A stretch of 64,000 bases of DNA. Source: Nematopogon swammerdamellus. Taxonomy: Eukaryota > Arthropoda > Insecta > Lepidoptera > Adelidae. This document shows, piece after piece, positions 33,481 through 45,808 of this stretch (position 1 is the stretch's first letter; each line of letters opens with the position of its first letter). The position numbers and the translations under genes were made by a program. The stretch is taken from contig OX336345.1 of assembly GCA_946902875.1 (NCBI GenBank), forward strand, positions 10,323,395-10,387,394, given 5' to 3'. Below the pieces are notes generated by a model that saw nothing but the letters and a program-made list of their open reading frames with translations, searched no databases and had not been told where the DNA came from.

Positions 33481-35360
33481 AAATATTTGAGTTAGAGAGG
33501 CCGGCGCGGCGGCGCGGCGCGGCTGCGTCGTGTGGAGGAGCTCCGGACTGGAGTACTTAGGTACTCTGCCGCGCCGCCCCGCCGCCTCCGCCGCCGTCCG
33601 GCAGGCAGGATGTATGTTTATGACCTCTCACTACAATTTGGTAAGCATAAAGGTTGTGGACTTGGTAAATTACAATTTCTGTGGCTATGAAAAGGCATTT
33701 TTTAAAGCAAGAATCGGTATTTGAAAGTGTATTAAGTTCTACACATTTCGGTACATAAGAAATTAATGGGCATATTAAATACCTCAAGGTGGTAGCCAGG
33801 GGGGGGGGGGGGGGGCGAGCACGGGATTTCATACCGGAGACAGCCTGTAGGAGTTTTCTCTGTTGAAGTTGGCATGCATCGAGATCTCGATGGACTCACG
33901 GATGATGCGTGGAAAGAGTAGTTTTTCAGTAATAATCATATATTTCAGTTAATAAGATAAGATTGAAGTTCTATATGAGACCCTATATTAACAATTTTTT
34001 TTATATTTTAGACTCAGTAGTTTCGTAAATAAGGGGGGGGGGGATGTTCGATTTTTGTGTATTTTCTGTCTTTTAAACTATGCATTTTAAAATTATTAAA
34101 AAAAATATATTTGTATTTCTTATAACGATCCATTTTCATTGATATGTCACATGATGCACTTGAAAAACTTTCTAATTTGTCCCCCAAAACTGACGCCCGT
34201 GACTTGGTCATCAAAATCTGTACATATTGTACAAAATTCGAGACAACATTTCAACTTTTTTTGGTTCCGTAGATTCGTAGAAAATAGGCTGCCCCGTACT
34301 TATCTCCGAAACTACTGAGTCTAAAATTTCGAAAGTCTAATGAACTACTTGTATCACTTGTATCACGCAGACGCAAATACGACTCCACTCTATCTAACTA
34401 ATGCGCTGGCTATACTTGATTCTATCGAGATTCCTTACTATTTATTAGTAGGTCTAGGTATATAATAATTAATTAGGTTTTCTGGACTCAACAAATCTTT
34501 ATCAAAATTCCTTTATGCTTCGTACTGAGAATTAATTCGCGCAATGAACGCACTATCTGGTCGAGTATACTGAACATTCCAATAGCTAGCTGAGCCAACG
34601 ACTGCAGCCGGTAGCGGAGTGAGACTTGCATTTGTCACGCGCGGCTACTTACTCACTACTTACACCGGTTCCTGCCTTAAGACAACTCCTACAAGTTCAT
34701 TTCTCGGCGACACTTGAAAAATAGCAGAAAAGGACCTGCGGGTTAATTTATAGACACGATCCTGCACTAAGTGCGCTCATTGCGCACGTAGACCGAACAC
34801 GGACTTGCTTATTGTAAGTTATTGCTTGTTTATTCAAAACTGGGGACGCTATAGACTAAGGGCCACTTTCTGCGAATCAATTATAAGTATCTGCTCTCAT
34901 CCTCATGACGATCTTTGCACTATTACTGATGTACTGTCCTGTAGTGAGATAATAGTCGTACCTATGTTGGGGGAAGGAGAGTTCACCCACGTAATATTAT
35001 AATACATTTTCATCGTTCTTTCTGTCGAATATTCAATTGTGTGGAGGATGGTCTTTTAATAATTCTAAACCATATCTCAAAGTAAGTACTTATATTTTAA
35101 CGCGTAACTGCCATCTCAATACTCTATTTAAATTCTTGGAAAACATATATGAAATGTTTTTCGACGAATTAGAAGATCAGAAGGGTATTATCGCATCAAA
35201 CTGGAAACTTGAAAATGTATAACGGTAAAAATGGTTTATTCATATTTGATTGATAAACATCAAAGATTTTTTTGTTGCTTATTATCATAGGAATACGTAG
35301 ATATACGCATGCTCGGCGCTAGTAAATTATTCCAGGGGACTGTGGCGTAGATTGTGCTTA
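33481..35360. other. Noncoding DNA with GC island and G-runs
   Basis: CpG island at 33,498-33,606 followed by an ATG at 33,609 and a donor-like g|gtaagc at 33,641, a weak first-exon candidate. G17 at 33,799-33,815 and a shorter G-run at 34,033-34,043. The rest is AT-rich without recognised elements. Confidence 0.4.
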
Positions 35361-37375
35361 GAGTGAAAACAAATTGATTAACTTCACTGATAACGCGGCG
35401 GAGTGTACACGGTGTTGTTTATAAGAGGAGTGTATAAATGGTCACATGTCGCCGATCGCATGTCCGAGATGAATATATCAATGTGTGACGCGCGAGAGTT
35501 ACGAGCGGGCGGGCGGGCGGTCGGGGGTGCGGTGGCTGCAGCGCGGGCGGGGCGGGGGCGGGCGGCGGCGCTGCGGACCCCGACTACTTACCGCCTACTA
35601 ATCACTCGCTCTGTCGTCGCCGCTGCCGGCTGAATGCTGCTGCTCTACCCGACCCGATGTGATTTGTTGTCTGCCCCTGGACACTGCGACAGAAAGCCTG
35701 GAACGCTCCTTGAAGACAGCGAGCTCGAACCTACCTCGGGATAAGAGAAACCCTACCTACTATTATATTGTTTTTTTAGTTCTCAAGAGTAGAAAGACAT
35801 TAGATTCGGTAAGGAACGGCGAGAAGAAAAAGAATTAGCGAATCTAAAGGATAAGAGCGCCATAAGCAGCAAGGAAGAGCTTTTGACTCTCAACCGCGCA
35901 GCTGTATAAGTTTGCCACTCAACATTTGCTCGAAGCTGTCGCCGCAGCCGTGCGTCGCGCGTCGTCTCGCCACAACGTTGTTTCTCGAAATGCTCAGATA
36001 ATAAATCGCGACAGCGCGCGCTCGCTGTGCAAAGATAAGTAGGAGCGTGAAGCGTTTTGTCCGTATTTATTAAGAATAATATATTAAAAATAATTGCGAG
36101 CTTATTACGAGGCGACTTCTCAATGAATTTAAAGCCCAGCGGAGCGGGCGGTAATTGGCGCTGTCGGGTGTGCTTTGCATATTTTACGTAAAACCGGAGC
36201 GGCTGATGTGTTTATGGAGGCTCTGCCGCTTATTGAAAACGTCTTCAACGGAAATGCGCCGTGACGCCATTACGCGCGAGATGCTATCGGCGGTGCTCGC
36301 GTCGCGTCTGTCGTGTCACTGCAATCTGTTATATCCCTTCACTCTGCCTGTCTCACTTGACCACTCAAAAAATGCTCGTAGTTTTTTTTTTGAAAATATT
36401 GCGGATCATTGTGAGCGAGTTTTATAATGTTTTAGTCAAATGGTTAAATTGCCCTAAAATTCTCGTATGGGCCTAAAGATAGAAGGGGCAGCGTCAAGGT
36501 CAGAGAAGAGTAGAGCTTACGAGGTAGGTCCCGAGAGCGGTCGTCGATAGTTTAATGTCTTACATTAACGATGACTTCCAAACACATTATTTATATTTTT
36601 GTGAAGTCATCTCGGAGCAAAAGCTCTGTGTCTAGCAATAAAGTTTTAACGGTCGTGTGCCGAGTACCACGCGTCGCGACGCGCCACTTTTGAGCTGTTA
36701 AGGCGCTGTATGTAATGTATGAGGCATTTGTGCTGAATTTATTATTGTTTTCAGTGTAAATCACACTAGATTAAGAGGACTCAGCAGAGCTCATCAGTTT
36801 CTGTCATAAATTATGATAAGTTTAAATTTACTCTGATCGTACGAAATACTGCTACAAACATTTAATGAAGTCGATAAATCACTTAACTGCAATTACGTTT
36901 TATTCTAATAATGATTCATAAAATCATATTTTCGCCAATAGGAAAGGGGAAATGTGATTTCCCTTTCAAACGTCGAAGAAAATGTAGGTACAAGTAAATT
37001 TGGCCTTAACTGTCACTCTGGACGTTTGTTAGATTTAAGATTATCTGCCGGATTTTTCCTAGTCTCTGACAAAGTTTACATGATCATCAATTTCAATTTT
37101 ACTATCCGACATTGTACTCCTGCCGCGAGCGCGGCGGCGGCGGAGGTAATGGCTGCCTACAATAAGATTAGCAATAAATCAAATGTTTATTTTTTATTAT
37201 TCTTAGATCTTCACGAAGAAGGCACTGCGATATCGAATAACACGCGAACGCTGGAAATAATTATAAAGAGGCTATTCGAACATTACAGTTGAAGCAAAAT
37301 AAATTCGTAATAATAATAAAAATATGTCGTGCCGCATGATGGTAACTTCGTCAGTAATCAGGATCTGCAGCACGA
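35361..37375. other. Noncoding DNA with strong GC island
   Basis: Island at 35,490-35,640 with (GGGC)n and GGCGGCG words, preceded by a TATA-like gtgtataaatgg at 35,429-35,440. A second CpG-rich zone at 35,930-36,030. These may be promoters of an unseen gene. The frames at 35,403-35,633 and 36,155-36,476 are composition-driven. Confidence 0.4.
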
Positions 37376-37379
37376 GGTT

Positions 37380-37690
37380 ACCAAAATGTGGCCCGTCGAT
37401 CGTTGTGCCCATAGTCGTAGTGGCGCAGCGCATGGGCTGATAGCGAAGAGACTCGACGACCACCTTGAGAGGCTCTCGCCGAGTGGTTGGCTCAAGGGCC
37501 AGTTCCATAAAAAAAAAAAAATCCAGAAGGCAGCCCTGCTCGACACTGCACGCATCGTCCGGAGGTTTCTCTCTTTGGAACCCGACCATCGGTAGCCTGG
37601 GTTCGCCCCGCCCGCGCCGCGCCGCCGGTGGTGGAATCTCCGTTTATTATTTTTTTATGTTTATTTTATATTTTAAGTTGTTTGTAAATA
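37380..37690 (+). pseudogene. Non-LTR retrotransposon ORF end and 3' UTR
   Basis: A frame ending 'IQKAALLDTARIVRRFLSLE' and 'PDHR*' (37,524-37,595) resembles the last residues of R1/Jockey-like LINE proteins (QKA.LLDTA.I.R..L). A GC-rich then T-rich 3' UTR follows. An A13 run at 37,508-37,520 interrupts the coding. Assignment is tentative. Confidence 0.4.
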
Positions 37691-37846
37691 TGTAAAATTA
37701 ATATAAGAAAAAACGTGTCAAAATAAATTGACTAAAATCAAAATATAATATTATATATACGCGCTTGGAGGCGTGTCTCCTGCCACCGGCGCGGAAATAC
37801 CGTTTTTTTGTTTTTGTGTGCTTATATAAATTTGTGTACCGTTCGG

Positions 37847-38180
37847 GGCCGGTACTTAAAAAGAATAGCCCCACTGCATCTCTCCCCGTGCATGTCGTAA
37901 GAGGCGACTAAGGGATAAGGACAAGATACTGCGCTAAAGGGCGACAGGCTAGCCACTTCTCACCTTGGCGCATTCCTTCCACCTAGTCATGCAGCAGGTG
38001 GGTTCTTCGTGTCTTACTTGCTGCTTGATAGTTGTCTTGTCCGTATACTGTGCTAAACGTGGTGGTCGGTGTTGTGCTGTAATTTACCAGAGTCCTTATA
38101 GCACAACACCGATTACTCTGCTTACCCTGATTGTCGGGATACAGCGTGTGTTATGTATGTATGTATGTATGTATATAAAT
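37847..38180 (+). repeat. Family C dispersed repeat
   Basis: Well-preserved copy from 'gttcggggccggtacttaaa' to the tail (TATG)5 at 38,153-38,173. Very similar to the copy at 60,998-61,493, and useful as the empty-site reference for the SINE nested in that one. Confidence 0.85.
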
Positions 38181-39555
38181 TTGGTATATTTTGTATATTT
38201 TATTATGTATAAAGAATTAATATAAATATTATATGAAAAAGGACAGAAAAGTTAATTAATTACAAAATTTGCAATTTTAAATTAATTATAAGAGTAAGAT
38301 TTTCAGTTGCTACGTTGTTGCTGAGGAGCGTTTTGTCGTGTGTGCGGTGTCGTGTCGACTACTGGTTTGTGTAATTCCTAATGAATATGTGAGTCGGTAC
38401 GAGGTGCTGTACGGAATGGGGCGGCAACGTGTTCCCAAACTCATTAGAATTCACGCAAATTTTACGAGAGGTATGCGGTGGGTGAAGGGGGGCGGGGGAG
38501 ACCGGACCACCCAGGACAAAGTGTCTCAGATCCGATGCATCTCGTCGAGATTATGGAACGTACCCACCTACCGTGTTGTCCGGTTTGTCATCCGCTTCGT
38601 CCAGCGGGTGTTTTGCAATCGTTGGAAAAACATGATTGTAAGTAAAAAGAAGCGATAGGGAAGTCGAACTCATCACACCGTCGAATTAATTAATATTAGG
38701 TAGATATGTTTTAATTTCGCGAGAAGTAGTGTTATTGGCCGTATATGATCGTTCGTTGAAGTATTAGGCAGTCACCCGGGCCGACTGTCCATAAAAAAAA
38801 AAACGAAGGCACGGTAGATTTGAAGCGCTCTGTAAAATTCAGACCTGAAACGCAAATTAAGAAATAGTACTACTCACCACGACGGCGCTTACGTCATTCT
38901 ATCTGACCTGACTACCCCTGGGTGCCTTTGCAGATGAAATCACTGTTAAGTATGGGTATAGGTATTCCATCAGAGGGAGGAGTGTCTGTAGGTACAGTTG
39001 GCAATGTTTACCGGAAAGCATTGTATTGTAATAGCGGAGTGTGGATTGTGAAGAGCGCTCGCTCGTGCAAGGCGATGACAGGATAATAAGGAGCGGCTAG
39101 TGCCGGCGAGTCCTTCAGCTCCACGCGTCCTGTCAGCCGCCAGGCCCCAGGCTACTGCTGTTACTTGCGACTTGCCCACCTCCAGCCGTTATTGAAAAGT
39201 ATATTATATATTACCGCGTGAGGTTTAAACATAAAGGTCTGTATGCTGTCAGAGGTCTTCTTAACGTCCAAATGAGACGCTGTGTATGTTTAAATCATAT
39301 AAATTTTACTTTCGCTACACACAGAAGACCATTTCTTTAGCTTAACGGTGACCTTGAATCAGATGAAAAGAGGCAGTGAGTACGAAACTAGGTAACATGC
39401 ATTATTTTGTCATCACTGAAAAGTTTCATATATGCATTTCCGACGAGGTGTTCACTGATTCGGACTTAGTATCCACCCCTCCCCCCCCCCCCCCCCCCCC
39501 TTCCAATGGCTCGCTTATAAAACTAGACTTACCTACGTCTTACGCGCCGCAAAAG
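38181..39555. other. Noncoding DNA with one unassigned frame
   Basis: The 106-codon frame at 38,338-38,658 (contains IRCISSRLWNVPTYRVVRFV) is basic and has no recognised domain. It may be retrotransposon debris. C20 or longer run at 39,478-39,500. Nothing else seen. Confidence 0.35.
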
Positions 39556-39559
39556 TCGG

Positions 39560-39845
39560 TAGGTAAAGTAGTCGATATTGGAGGCCGGGTGGCTAAGCTC
39601 AAGTGGCAGTGGGCTGGGCACGTTAGCCGAAGAGACGACGACCGTTGAAGTAACCATGTCCTACACTGACAGCAGTGGATAGGAAAACGGAGTGTGGGAA
39701 GACCACCCGCCAGGTGGGACAACGACGTTAAGTACGCCGGCGGAAAGCAGTGATTCCGTACTGCTGAAGGCCGGGAGAACTGGAGGAAAATTGGAGAGGC
39801 GTATGTCCAGCAGTGGACGCATACACGCTGACTGACGGACGCGCC
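39560..39845 (+). pseudogene. RTE-like LINE reverse transcriptase C-terminus
   Basis: 'VAKLKWQWAGHVSRRDDDR' ends in a stop, then in shifted frames 'SVGRPPARWDNDVKYAGGKQ' and 'AEGRENWRKIGEAYVQQW' appear: the LKWQWAGH...GRP..RW.D....AG..W...A..R..W...GEAYVQQW order of RTE-type ORFs. It belongs to the same family as 8,995-9,500 but is less decayed. 5' truncated. Confidence 0.88.
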
Positions 39846-39849
39846 GCGC

Positions 39850-40790
39850 GCTCTACCGGCTTGGAAAAGACGGCTGCCGATCGCTATTCTGTGCTTGCTC
39901 CAATGTATGCGTGTCTAAATATTGTACTGTGTGTCTCACAGTCTTCTCTTTCTTATTAATAATCTGTAGATTATTATAATCTGTGGTATGCACAGGCCAC
40001 ATTTGCTTGATATATTTAATATTTTATAAGTAGATTGTTGTTCGAAACAAATCACCCTTGAACACTTGCTATTATTATGAATTCATTCGAGTCGCTACTT
40101 GACATGAGCATAGGTCATACTAGATTTTCTTCCATGATTGTGATATTTTAATTAGACAAATAAATAACAGTTTCTGGCACTACGAGCTTTATTTAATAGA
40201 AATAGAGAAGAAAGTACAGTCAAGAAGTCGTTTAGAGAACACACACATCAAATACACATCACAAGAATATAGAATAGTCATCACAATATTCTAGTTTCAA
40301 ATATAAACAATTTCGTAATTTCTTAATTCAGTTGAAGCATTATAGGCACGCACACACACCAACAATGATGATAAGAATAAGGCAAATTCCCAAAGCTCTT
40401 TTTGGTATACAAAAGCTTTGTTCTGCGTGTGAACGAGAGAGCAATAAATACACTCGCCATATCATCTCTAAAAGATCTCCAGTACACTAAGCTAACTCAC
40501 GGTGGTGACAAATAATGTTTCTCACAAATCTCCACGTAATTATAGGGTTGAAGCTTCGATTGTTCGATACGAGCCCATTGTTGAGTTTTGAAATTATAGA
40601 AATAAAAATACCTAACTGGCAATGAGTCACAGATATTTGTCTGGTTCTGTTGCTTATAGGATACTTCAAACATAATACACTCAATATATAATTTCTGACT
40701 ATTTGAACTGATTAAAACACAAGTTACAGGAAGAAGAGACATATACTTCTGCTGATATAGAGTAAATTGTTCCGCTTAGACTGGCTTGCA
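39850..40790. other. Noncoding DNA
   Basis: AT-rich; nothing recognised. Confidence 0.45.
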
Positions 40791-40794
40791 TACA

Positions 40795-41112
40795 TATCAC
40801 ACACGCTGAATCCCGACAATAGGGGTAAGCAGAGTAATCGGTGTTGCGCTAAAAGATCTCTGGTAAATTACAGCACAACACCGACCACCACGTTTCGCAA
40901 AGTACATATTCGAACAAGATTCAATCGATCAAGCAGCAAGTAAGGCACGAAGACCCACATGCTGCATGACTCGGCGGAAGTACCATGCCAAGGTGAGAGG
41001 TGGCCATCCTGTCGCCCTTTAGCACGGCATCTTGTCCTTATTTCTTAGTCGCCTTTTACGACATGCATGGGGAGAGATGCAGTGGGGCTATTGTTTTTAA
41101 GTACCGGCCACA
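40795..41112 (-). repeat. Family C dispersed repeat
   Basis: Reverse copy: 'cccgacaataggggtaagca', 'acagcacaacaccgaccacc', 'gtggccatcctgtcgccctt', ending 'ttaagtaccggccacacaca'. It lacks the long (TATG)n tail. Confidence 0.8.
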
Positions 41113-41114
41113 CA

Positions 41115-42440
41115 CACTGGCTTGATAATAAAAAAATATACATTTACTAATTAATTTGCCTTTAATATAAATAACATTATTGAAATGTGCTGTCTAGACA
41201 ATATGCACGGTATGCGTTGACTTAGCTTATAGCTGGCGGAGGGAGAGTGCGTGTTCGTTATTTTTCTGCGTCCTATCAGCGTCGTGTCGCAGCGCAGCCG
41301 TTTATGTTGGCCGCGAGCGTCGGTGAAGAGAATTTTCATGACGATTTCGATGACCTCTATGATAGTTTGTTTAAAATTGATTTCGGACGTCGATGGAGCA
41401 CGCGATAAGGACTTGGGTTGGTTTATTATAGCCTGAGATGGAGGCTGGTTCGCTCCGGGCGGAATGTGTGTTCGCACGCCGCGCCGGCGTCCACTCTACT
41501 CTACCATGTGAACATTTTCATAATGGTACTTACTTGTTCTGTAATTATATGAGGAAACGAAGAGTTTGTGTTTGTGCGCTCGATGCATGTTGGATTCAAT
41601 GTTCAATGATCATATATCCGATCATTTCCAAATTAATTGTGAGATCGTGATTGTCTTGACCTGATGATACGAGGAAATACTTTATGATAGTGAAAAGAAA
41701 GTGTTCCGACTCTTGAGAAACTAACTATAATAAGTTTGCGAAACTGTTCGAGGTTGTTGATTTCATAGTATTATGTATGTTATCTTCGCTTCTTTTTGGT
41801 CACAACGTATTACGATTTACCTAAATACCCCACAGTGCTCACAGTACAGCACTCACATAAGCATACGTCGTCGTTCGTCGCACATGGACATATTGAAAAG
41901 TAATGACGAACAAATAATGCATATTCCCCGGTGCGATACCATCGTATCGCCGCGAGGTGTGGTCCTAGTGCTTGCAATAAGAGCAACAAGAGAGAGGCGC
42001 GACCCGCGCGCGCGCCCGACCGCGGCCCCTGCGCCCGCGCTGCCAGTCCCCAACCAACACTCCGACCGAGACACTTCTATAGGTCTGCATTCAAATTCCG
42101 AGTTGGTTGCCATTTCTGTCTCTTGTAATTTTATTATTATTCTGGATGTCCTATCCATAGAAAATCCGGCTCGAAGGATCAGTAAGCTTGCTTTCAAAAG
42201 CACGTGCTTATATATTAGTTACCTTATTTATAGTACCTATGTAATTAATTCGTGCATGTATTTAGGCCCCAATCCCTATATGGTTACGGCCATCTAGTAG
42301 GTAGCTTAAATCTACTTATAAAGTCACAATTGAGCGCCGATAGGTGGCGCACCGGTTCCCGAGACATTTCCGGCGTCTGTCACTTAACTTAAGTGACATT
42401 ATAATATGAATGGAGTCGATTAACACTTTGGACCCGTGAC
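41115..42440. other. Noncoding DNA with small palindrome
   Basis: CpG-rich stretches at 41,270-41,330 and 41,995-42,050. A perfect 19-bp palindrome gtcacttaacttaagtgac lies near 42,379-42,397. The frames at 41,151-41,650 and 41,773-42,297 are GC-driven and conflict on both strands. Confidence 0.45.
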
Positions 42441-43489
42441 ACCGGTTAAGTAAGGTGGCGCAAAAGTGATCATCCATTTTGATATAGCTATAATTTTTTT
42501 TATATATTACATAATGTTGATTTGCTTTTTTATTATTTTTATTTACACTTTGGAAATTTATTTGATGCACATGTAATAAATTTTTCCATTTTTCATCAAT
42601 ACTTTCGGCAAAATATTCACAATTTATTTTCGAAGGTTTTCCATTCAGGGCTGCGAGAATCTGTGGCTTATTCGGATAGATAGACCAATGATATGACATA
42701 AACCCAAAGAAAGAAGTATGTAATGGTCAGATCAGCGGGTTTACCGTCGTTAACTCGCTGGCTCTCACAAATACTCGCAAAGGACAATGGCAAGTTCCTA
42801 TACAACGTTTTTTCTGGCATTCATTTGAGGCGTCTTATAGGGGAAAATGTTTAAAACGGTAGGGGCTTTAACCTAATAATAGGCACATTGGTTTTTTTTA
42901 TTGTTGGCTGCACTTAAAAGATTTAATAATTTATTTTGAGGCTATGTTTGAGAATTCATCGTATAACGCGGCCTCTACACGTGCGGGCTACCACTGCTCT
43001 GTGGGCTGACAGATGGTAAATGACGTGACATTTAATTATGACAAATAGTGTGAGTAACGAAAACGGGGATACTTTCTGAGTGAAACAGCAATTCGTATAT
43101 TACATTACATGTTCATTTCCATAAAGCGTTCCAAAACAAATCTGCTTCCGAGAAAATGACATTCTATCTCTTTCTTTTTCACGACGGAGAGGAATTCTCG
43201 TTATGGAACGGAGCCTAGAATGTAATTGTAAATGTCATGATTAATGACTATCAGCAATCAATCAAGCTGTGTGGCTGTACGGTCAAACGACCCTTGCCTT
43301 ACCGCAAGGATAAAAAAGAAAAAAATAATCAAGCTGTGTTGCCATTGGCTGCCATTATTATTACTTTCGAGCGACTGTAAGGAGAAAGGAAGTATTGTAA
43401 TCGTCCAAAATGTCGAAGTTGAGATTTCGACTGATTTGGGCTATATATCATTCAACAATCCCAAAAAAGTGATTTTGAAAAACATGTAT

Positions 43490-43845
43490 GTGAGGGTGTG
43501 TGTGTGTGTGTATGTGAGGGTGTGTGTGTGTGTGTGTCCGTCCAGCGACCATGCGCCTCAACCGCTCAACCGATTTCGTTCAAAATTCGTATTTAGTAGT
43601 GTGAAACGATTATCTAGTGGTACCTTTTTTAGTTTTTTTAAATTCGAAAAAATAAGGTTAGCTGTCATACAAAATTTGTCTATGGCAATGTGTCCAGCGA
43701 CGTTGCGCCTAAACCGCTAAACCGATTTCGTTTAAAAGTCATATTTAGTAGTTTGAAATAATTATCTAGGGGTAACTATTTTTAGTTTTTTTTTATTCAA
43801 AAAAATTAGGGTAGCTGTCATACAAATTATTTCGATAAGGTCGAT
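43490..43845 (+). repeat. (TG)n and two tandem ~155-bp repeats
   Basis: (TG)n at 43,498-43,537 is followed by two similar units. Both contain 'ccgatttcgtt', 'catatttagtagt' or 'cgtatttagtagt', 'attatctag' and 'agctgtcatacaaa' (43,538-43,690 and 43,691-43,845). Retroposon 3' tail-like; the open frame across it is not coding. Confidence 0.65.
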
Positions 43846-44221
43846 TTTCTCAAAAACGGCTCCTACGATTTTTATTATATTTTCCACATAGAAACCCTGT
43901 TACTAGCCTAAAAAGATATCATTATCAGTTTTTCCAGGAAAACTCAAAAAAAGGTGGCTGTCATACAAACGAAGGTTTCTTTCTATTAAATATTGCATAC
44001 AAAATGTTTGTTGCTAGCGCCTAACTAATTCAACGGAACTGTCCTGTCAGTATATTTTGAATTTCGAACATAAAAACCTTGAGTTCGCCAAACTAGCGAG
44101 AAAGTCAGTGGGGTATTACCCTACCATTTATTTTTTTATTACCGCTACACATGAGAGGGTTTAAGGGTGGATTTAATTATTGGATAAAATAATAAATGAA
44201 CAGTACAGTACTATCTATTTA

Positions 44222-44345
44222 TTTTAGATAGATAGATAGATAGAAATACTTTATTGCTCCAAAACATTTTACCGTAACAATCGACAAGTAATTTACATGA
44301 GGGGCAAAGGCGGACTTATCCCTTACAGGGACTTCTCCCAGTCAG
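44222..44345 (-). repeat. (TAGA)n-ended LINE/SINE tail
   Basis: Reverse orientation of the tail at 17,750-17,880: (GATA)n, then 'atactttattgctcc', 'aaaggcggacttatccctta' and 'gacttctcccagtcagcc'. Confidence 0.65.
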
Positions 44346-44799
44346 CCTTTTTAATGTTTGAGAGTCGTACGTCGTATTTTATTAATTTTTTATTTTGCAA
44401 TATTTATTGCAACAGAATTTCACATCACATTCAGATATCAATATTGATTTTAGAAATAAAACAGCCTCGAAAACTTGCATCAATGCTGGAGGTCACCACT
44501 TGAACGATATCATATTCAGTACCTAGTTAATGGAAAGAATTTTCGAGGTGTGAATGAAAATAATAAAAAGAACATCATAGTAACCATTTAATATATTATG
44601 AATCAAATAATATGTAGCTATAACAAAATGGATCATGGCTTTTGCGCCACCTGTTACTAGTTGAAGCTTAGGAAGCATACGTTTGGACCGTCGTCGTAGT
44701 AACTTGGGTTCATCTCGATATCGTAGATGTGTGACTGCGAAACGAGGATTGGGATAACATAGGGAATTTAATGCAAATTCACTTCGCAGTATATTGTCA

Positions 44800-45705
44800 T
44801 AAGTCGTCGCTTATGTCCGTGCGTTTATCGAGCGCGCACAAATAACGAGGAATCGCACCTCAGCATCGGCGCGCGCGCAGCGTTTAGTTCCATCTTACAC
44901 AGCGCGGCGCGCGCGGCCGGCCGCGGCCGCGGTAAGTCAACCTGCACGCTACACCGCCCTTCACTCAGGCGCAATGTCACAGGACTCTCCTGCCAGTAGT
45001 GGCGTTACTATTCGCTTGCTAAATATAACCTTAGGAATCACTGGCGGCTGGTCCTAAAGTGCGCTCGTGCGCCGCACTACCATACCACGAGAAGTCTTCA
45101 CTTCACTCAAAATAAATAATACCTTACAACATACTACATTAAAACCATAAAGATCGTACTCCAAATAAATACGAATGTGAATTCGACCTTATTATATAGT
45201 TCACAAGGCACGTTTTTGCGAGTAAACGCGCGCGCCGTGCGGAATATAAATCGCACGCGGGTCTCCCATATTGAATGTATGGGGATCGGCAAAACACCGC
45301 TGCGCGTGAGACAGAAGATACGTCATAGAAACAGTATGGGCCGAAAGGAGTTCTGCGTGCGGCGCACGAGCGCCAAACAATGACGCTATATCGTGAATAC
45401 CCGCGCGTGCGACACGTCGCGTCGCGAGCGATTCGTTTTGCACGAGTCCGTCTTACAAACTCTTTTCCGTCTACCTAGAGTCAGCGCGCTGTCATGTGAT
45501 GTCACATACCCGTTAGCGCCAATGACGTATCATGTATTCTACTAGACCTCTTACCCGGGCAACAGCCTTCGCTCCACCGCGGTGGAGTAACCATTACGCG
45601 GAGGGACCCTCTTGAGACTAGTAGCTCGCGAGCGGCCGAACGCGGCGGACGCGCCGCCCGCGCGCTCGCTGCCGTCCGTCTTCGGCTCGCATCGCGCCAG
45701 TCATT
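44800..45705 (+). promoter_or_regulatory. CpG-rich promoter region of the THAP gene, with possible 5' exon
   Basis: A CpG island at 44,860-44,945 ends in a strong donor (ggccgcg|gtaagtcaa, last exon base 44,931). An initiator-like tttagttc lies about 50 bp earlier, as in a short untranslated first exon. CpG-rich sequence continues through 45,220-45,700, up to the THAP start codon. Transcription could start at either part. The frames here (45,177-45,741) are GC-driven. Confidence 0.4.
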
Positions 45706-45782
45706 ATGCCCGGTTGTGTGTTGCGATATTGCAAAAATCATACCAAAAATATTGGAAAAACTGATGGCATCTCATTTCATAG
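45706..45782 (+). CDS. THAP-domain protein, coding exon 1
   Basis: ATG at 45,706 opens 25 codons plus 2 nt: MPGCVLRYCKNHTKNIGKTD then GISFH and the first two bases of an arginine codon, ending at a consensus donor (ATAG|GTAAGTAT). THAP domains are C2CH zinc-finger DNA-binding modules that start exactly this way: M-P-x-C-x4-C-x-N, a variable loop, then S-F-H-R-F-P. C4 and C9 are the first two zinc ligands. The exon sits at the downstream edge of a CpG island. Exon 2 is at 46,652. THAP proteins include transcription regulators and transposase-derived proteins, and which kind this is cannot be told. Confidence 0.75.
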
Positions 45783-45808
45783 GTAAGTATCACTTCATTG
45801 TGATCTTA

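Larger units (their letters stand above)
42446..44652. mobile_element. Possible old DNA transposon with ~40-bp terminal inverted repeats
   Basis: 'aggtggcgcaaaagtgatca' continuing 'tccattttgatatagcta' (42,451-42,489) is mirrored at 44,611-44,652 (reverse complement 'aggtggcgcaaaagccatga' then 'tccattttgttatagct'). Between them minus-strand debris near 42,560-42,830 shows 'NARKNVV' and 'ELAIVLCEYL', faintly like a piggyBac-type C-terminal region. Later insertions (43,538-43,845; 44,222-44,345) fill the interior. No clear target-site duplication. It could also be two separate copies of one repeat end. Confidence 0.35.

Noticed and set aside
37272..37589. 105-codon minus-strand frame
   Set aside because: Antisense to the retrotransposon-like frame ending QKAALLDTARIVRRF; contains the translated A13 run.
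41773..42297. 174-codon plus-strand frame
   Set aside because: Shares its DNA with a 116-codon minus frame and rides on a CpG-rich patch; no domain, splice or signal-peptide evidence.
42316..42699. 127-codon minus-strand frame
   Set aside because: No domain I can name. It overlaps the possible transposon end, and the transposase-like words nearby lie in other frames.
43244..43720. 158-codon plus-strand frame
   Set aside because: Crosses a (TG)n microsatellite (Val-Cys repeats) and retroposon tail duplicates.
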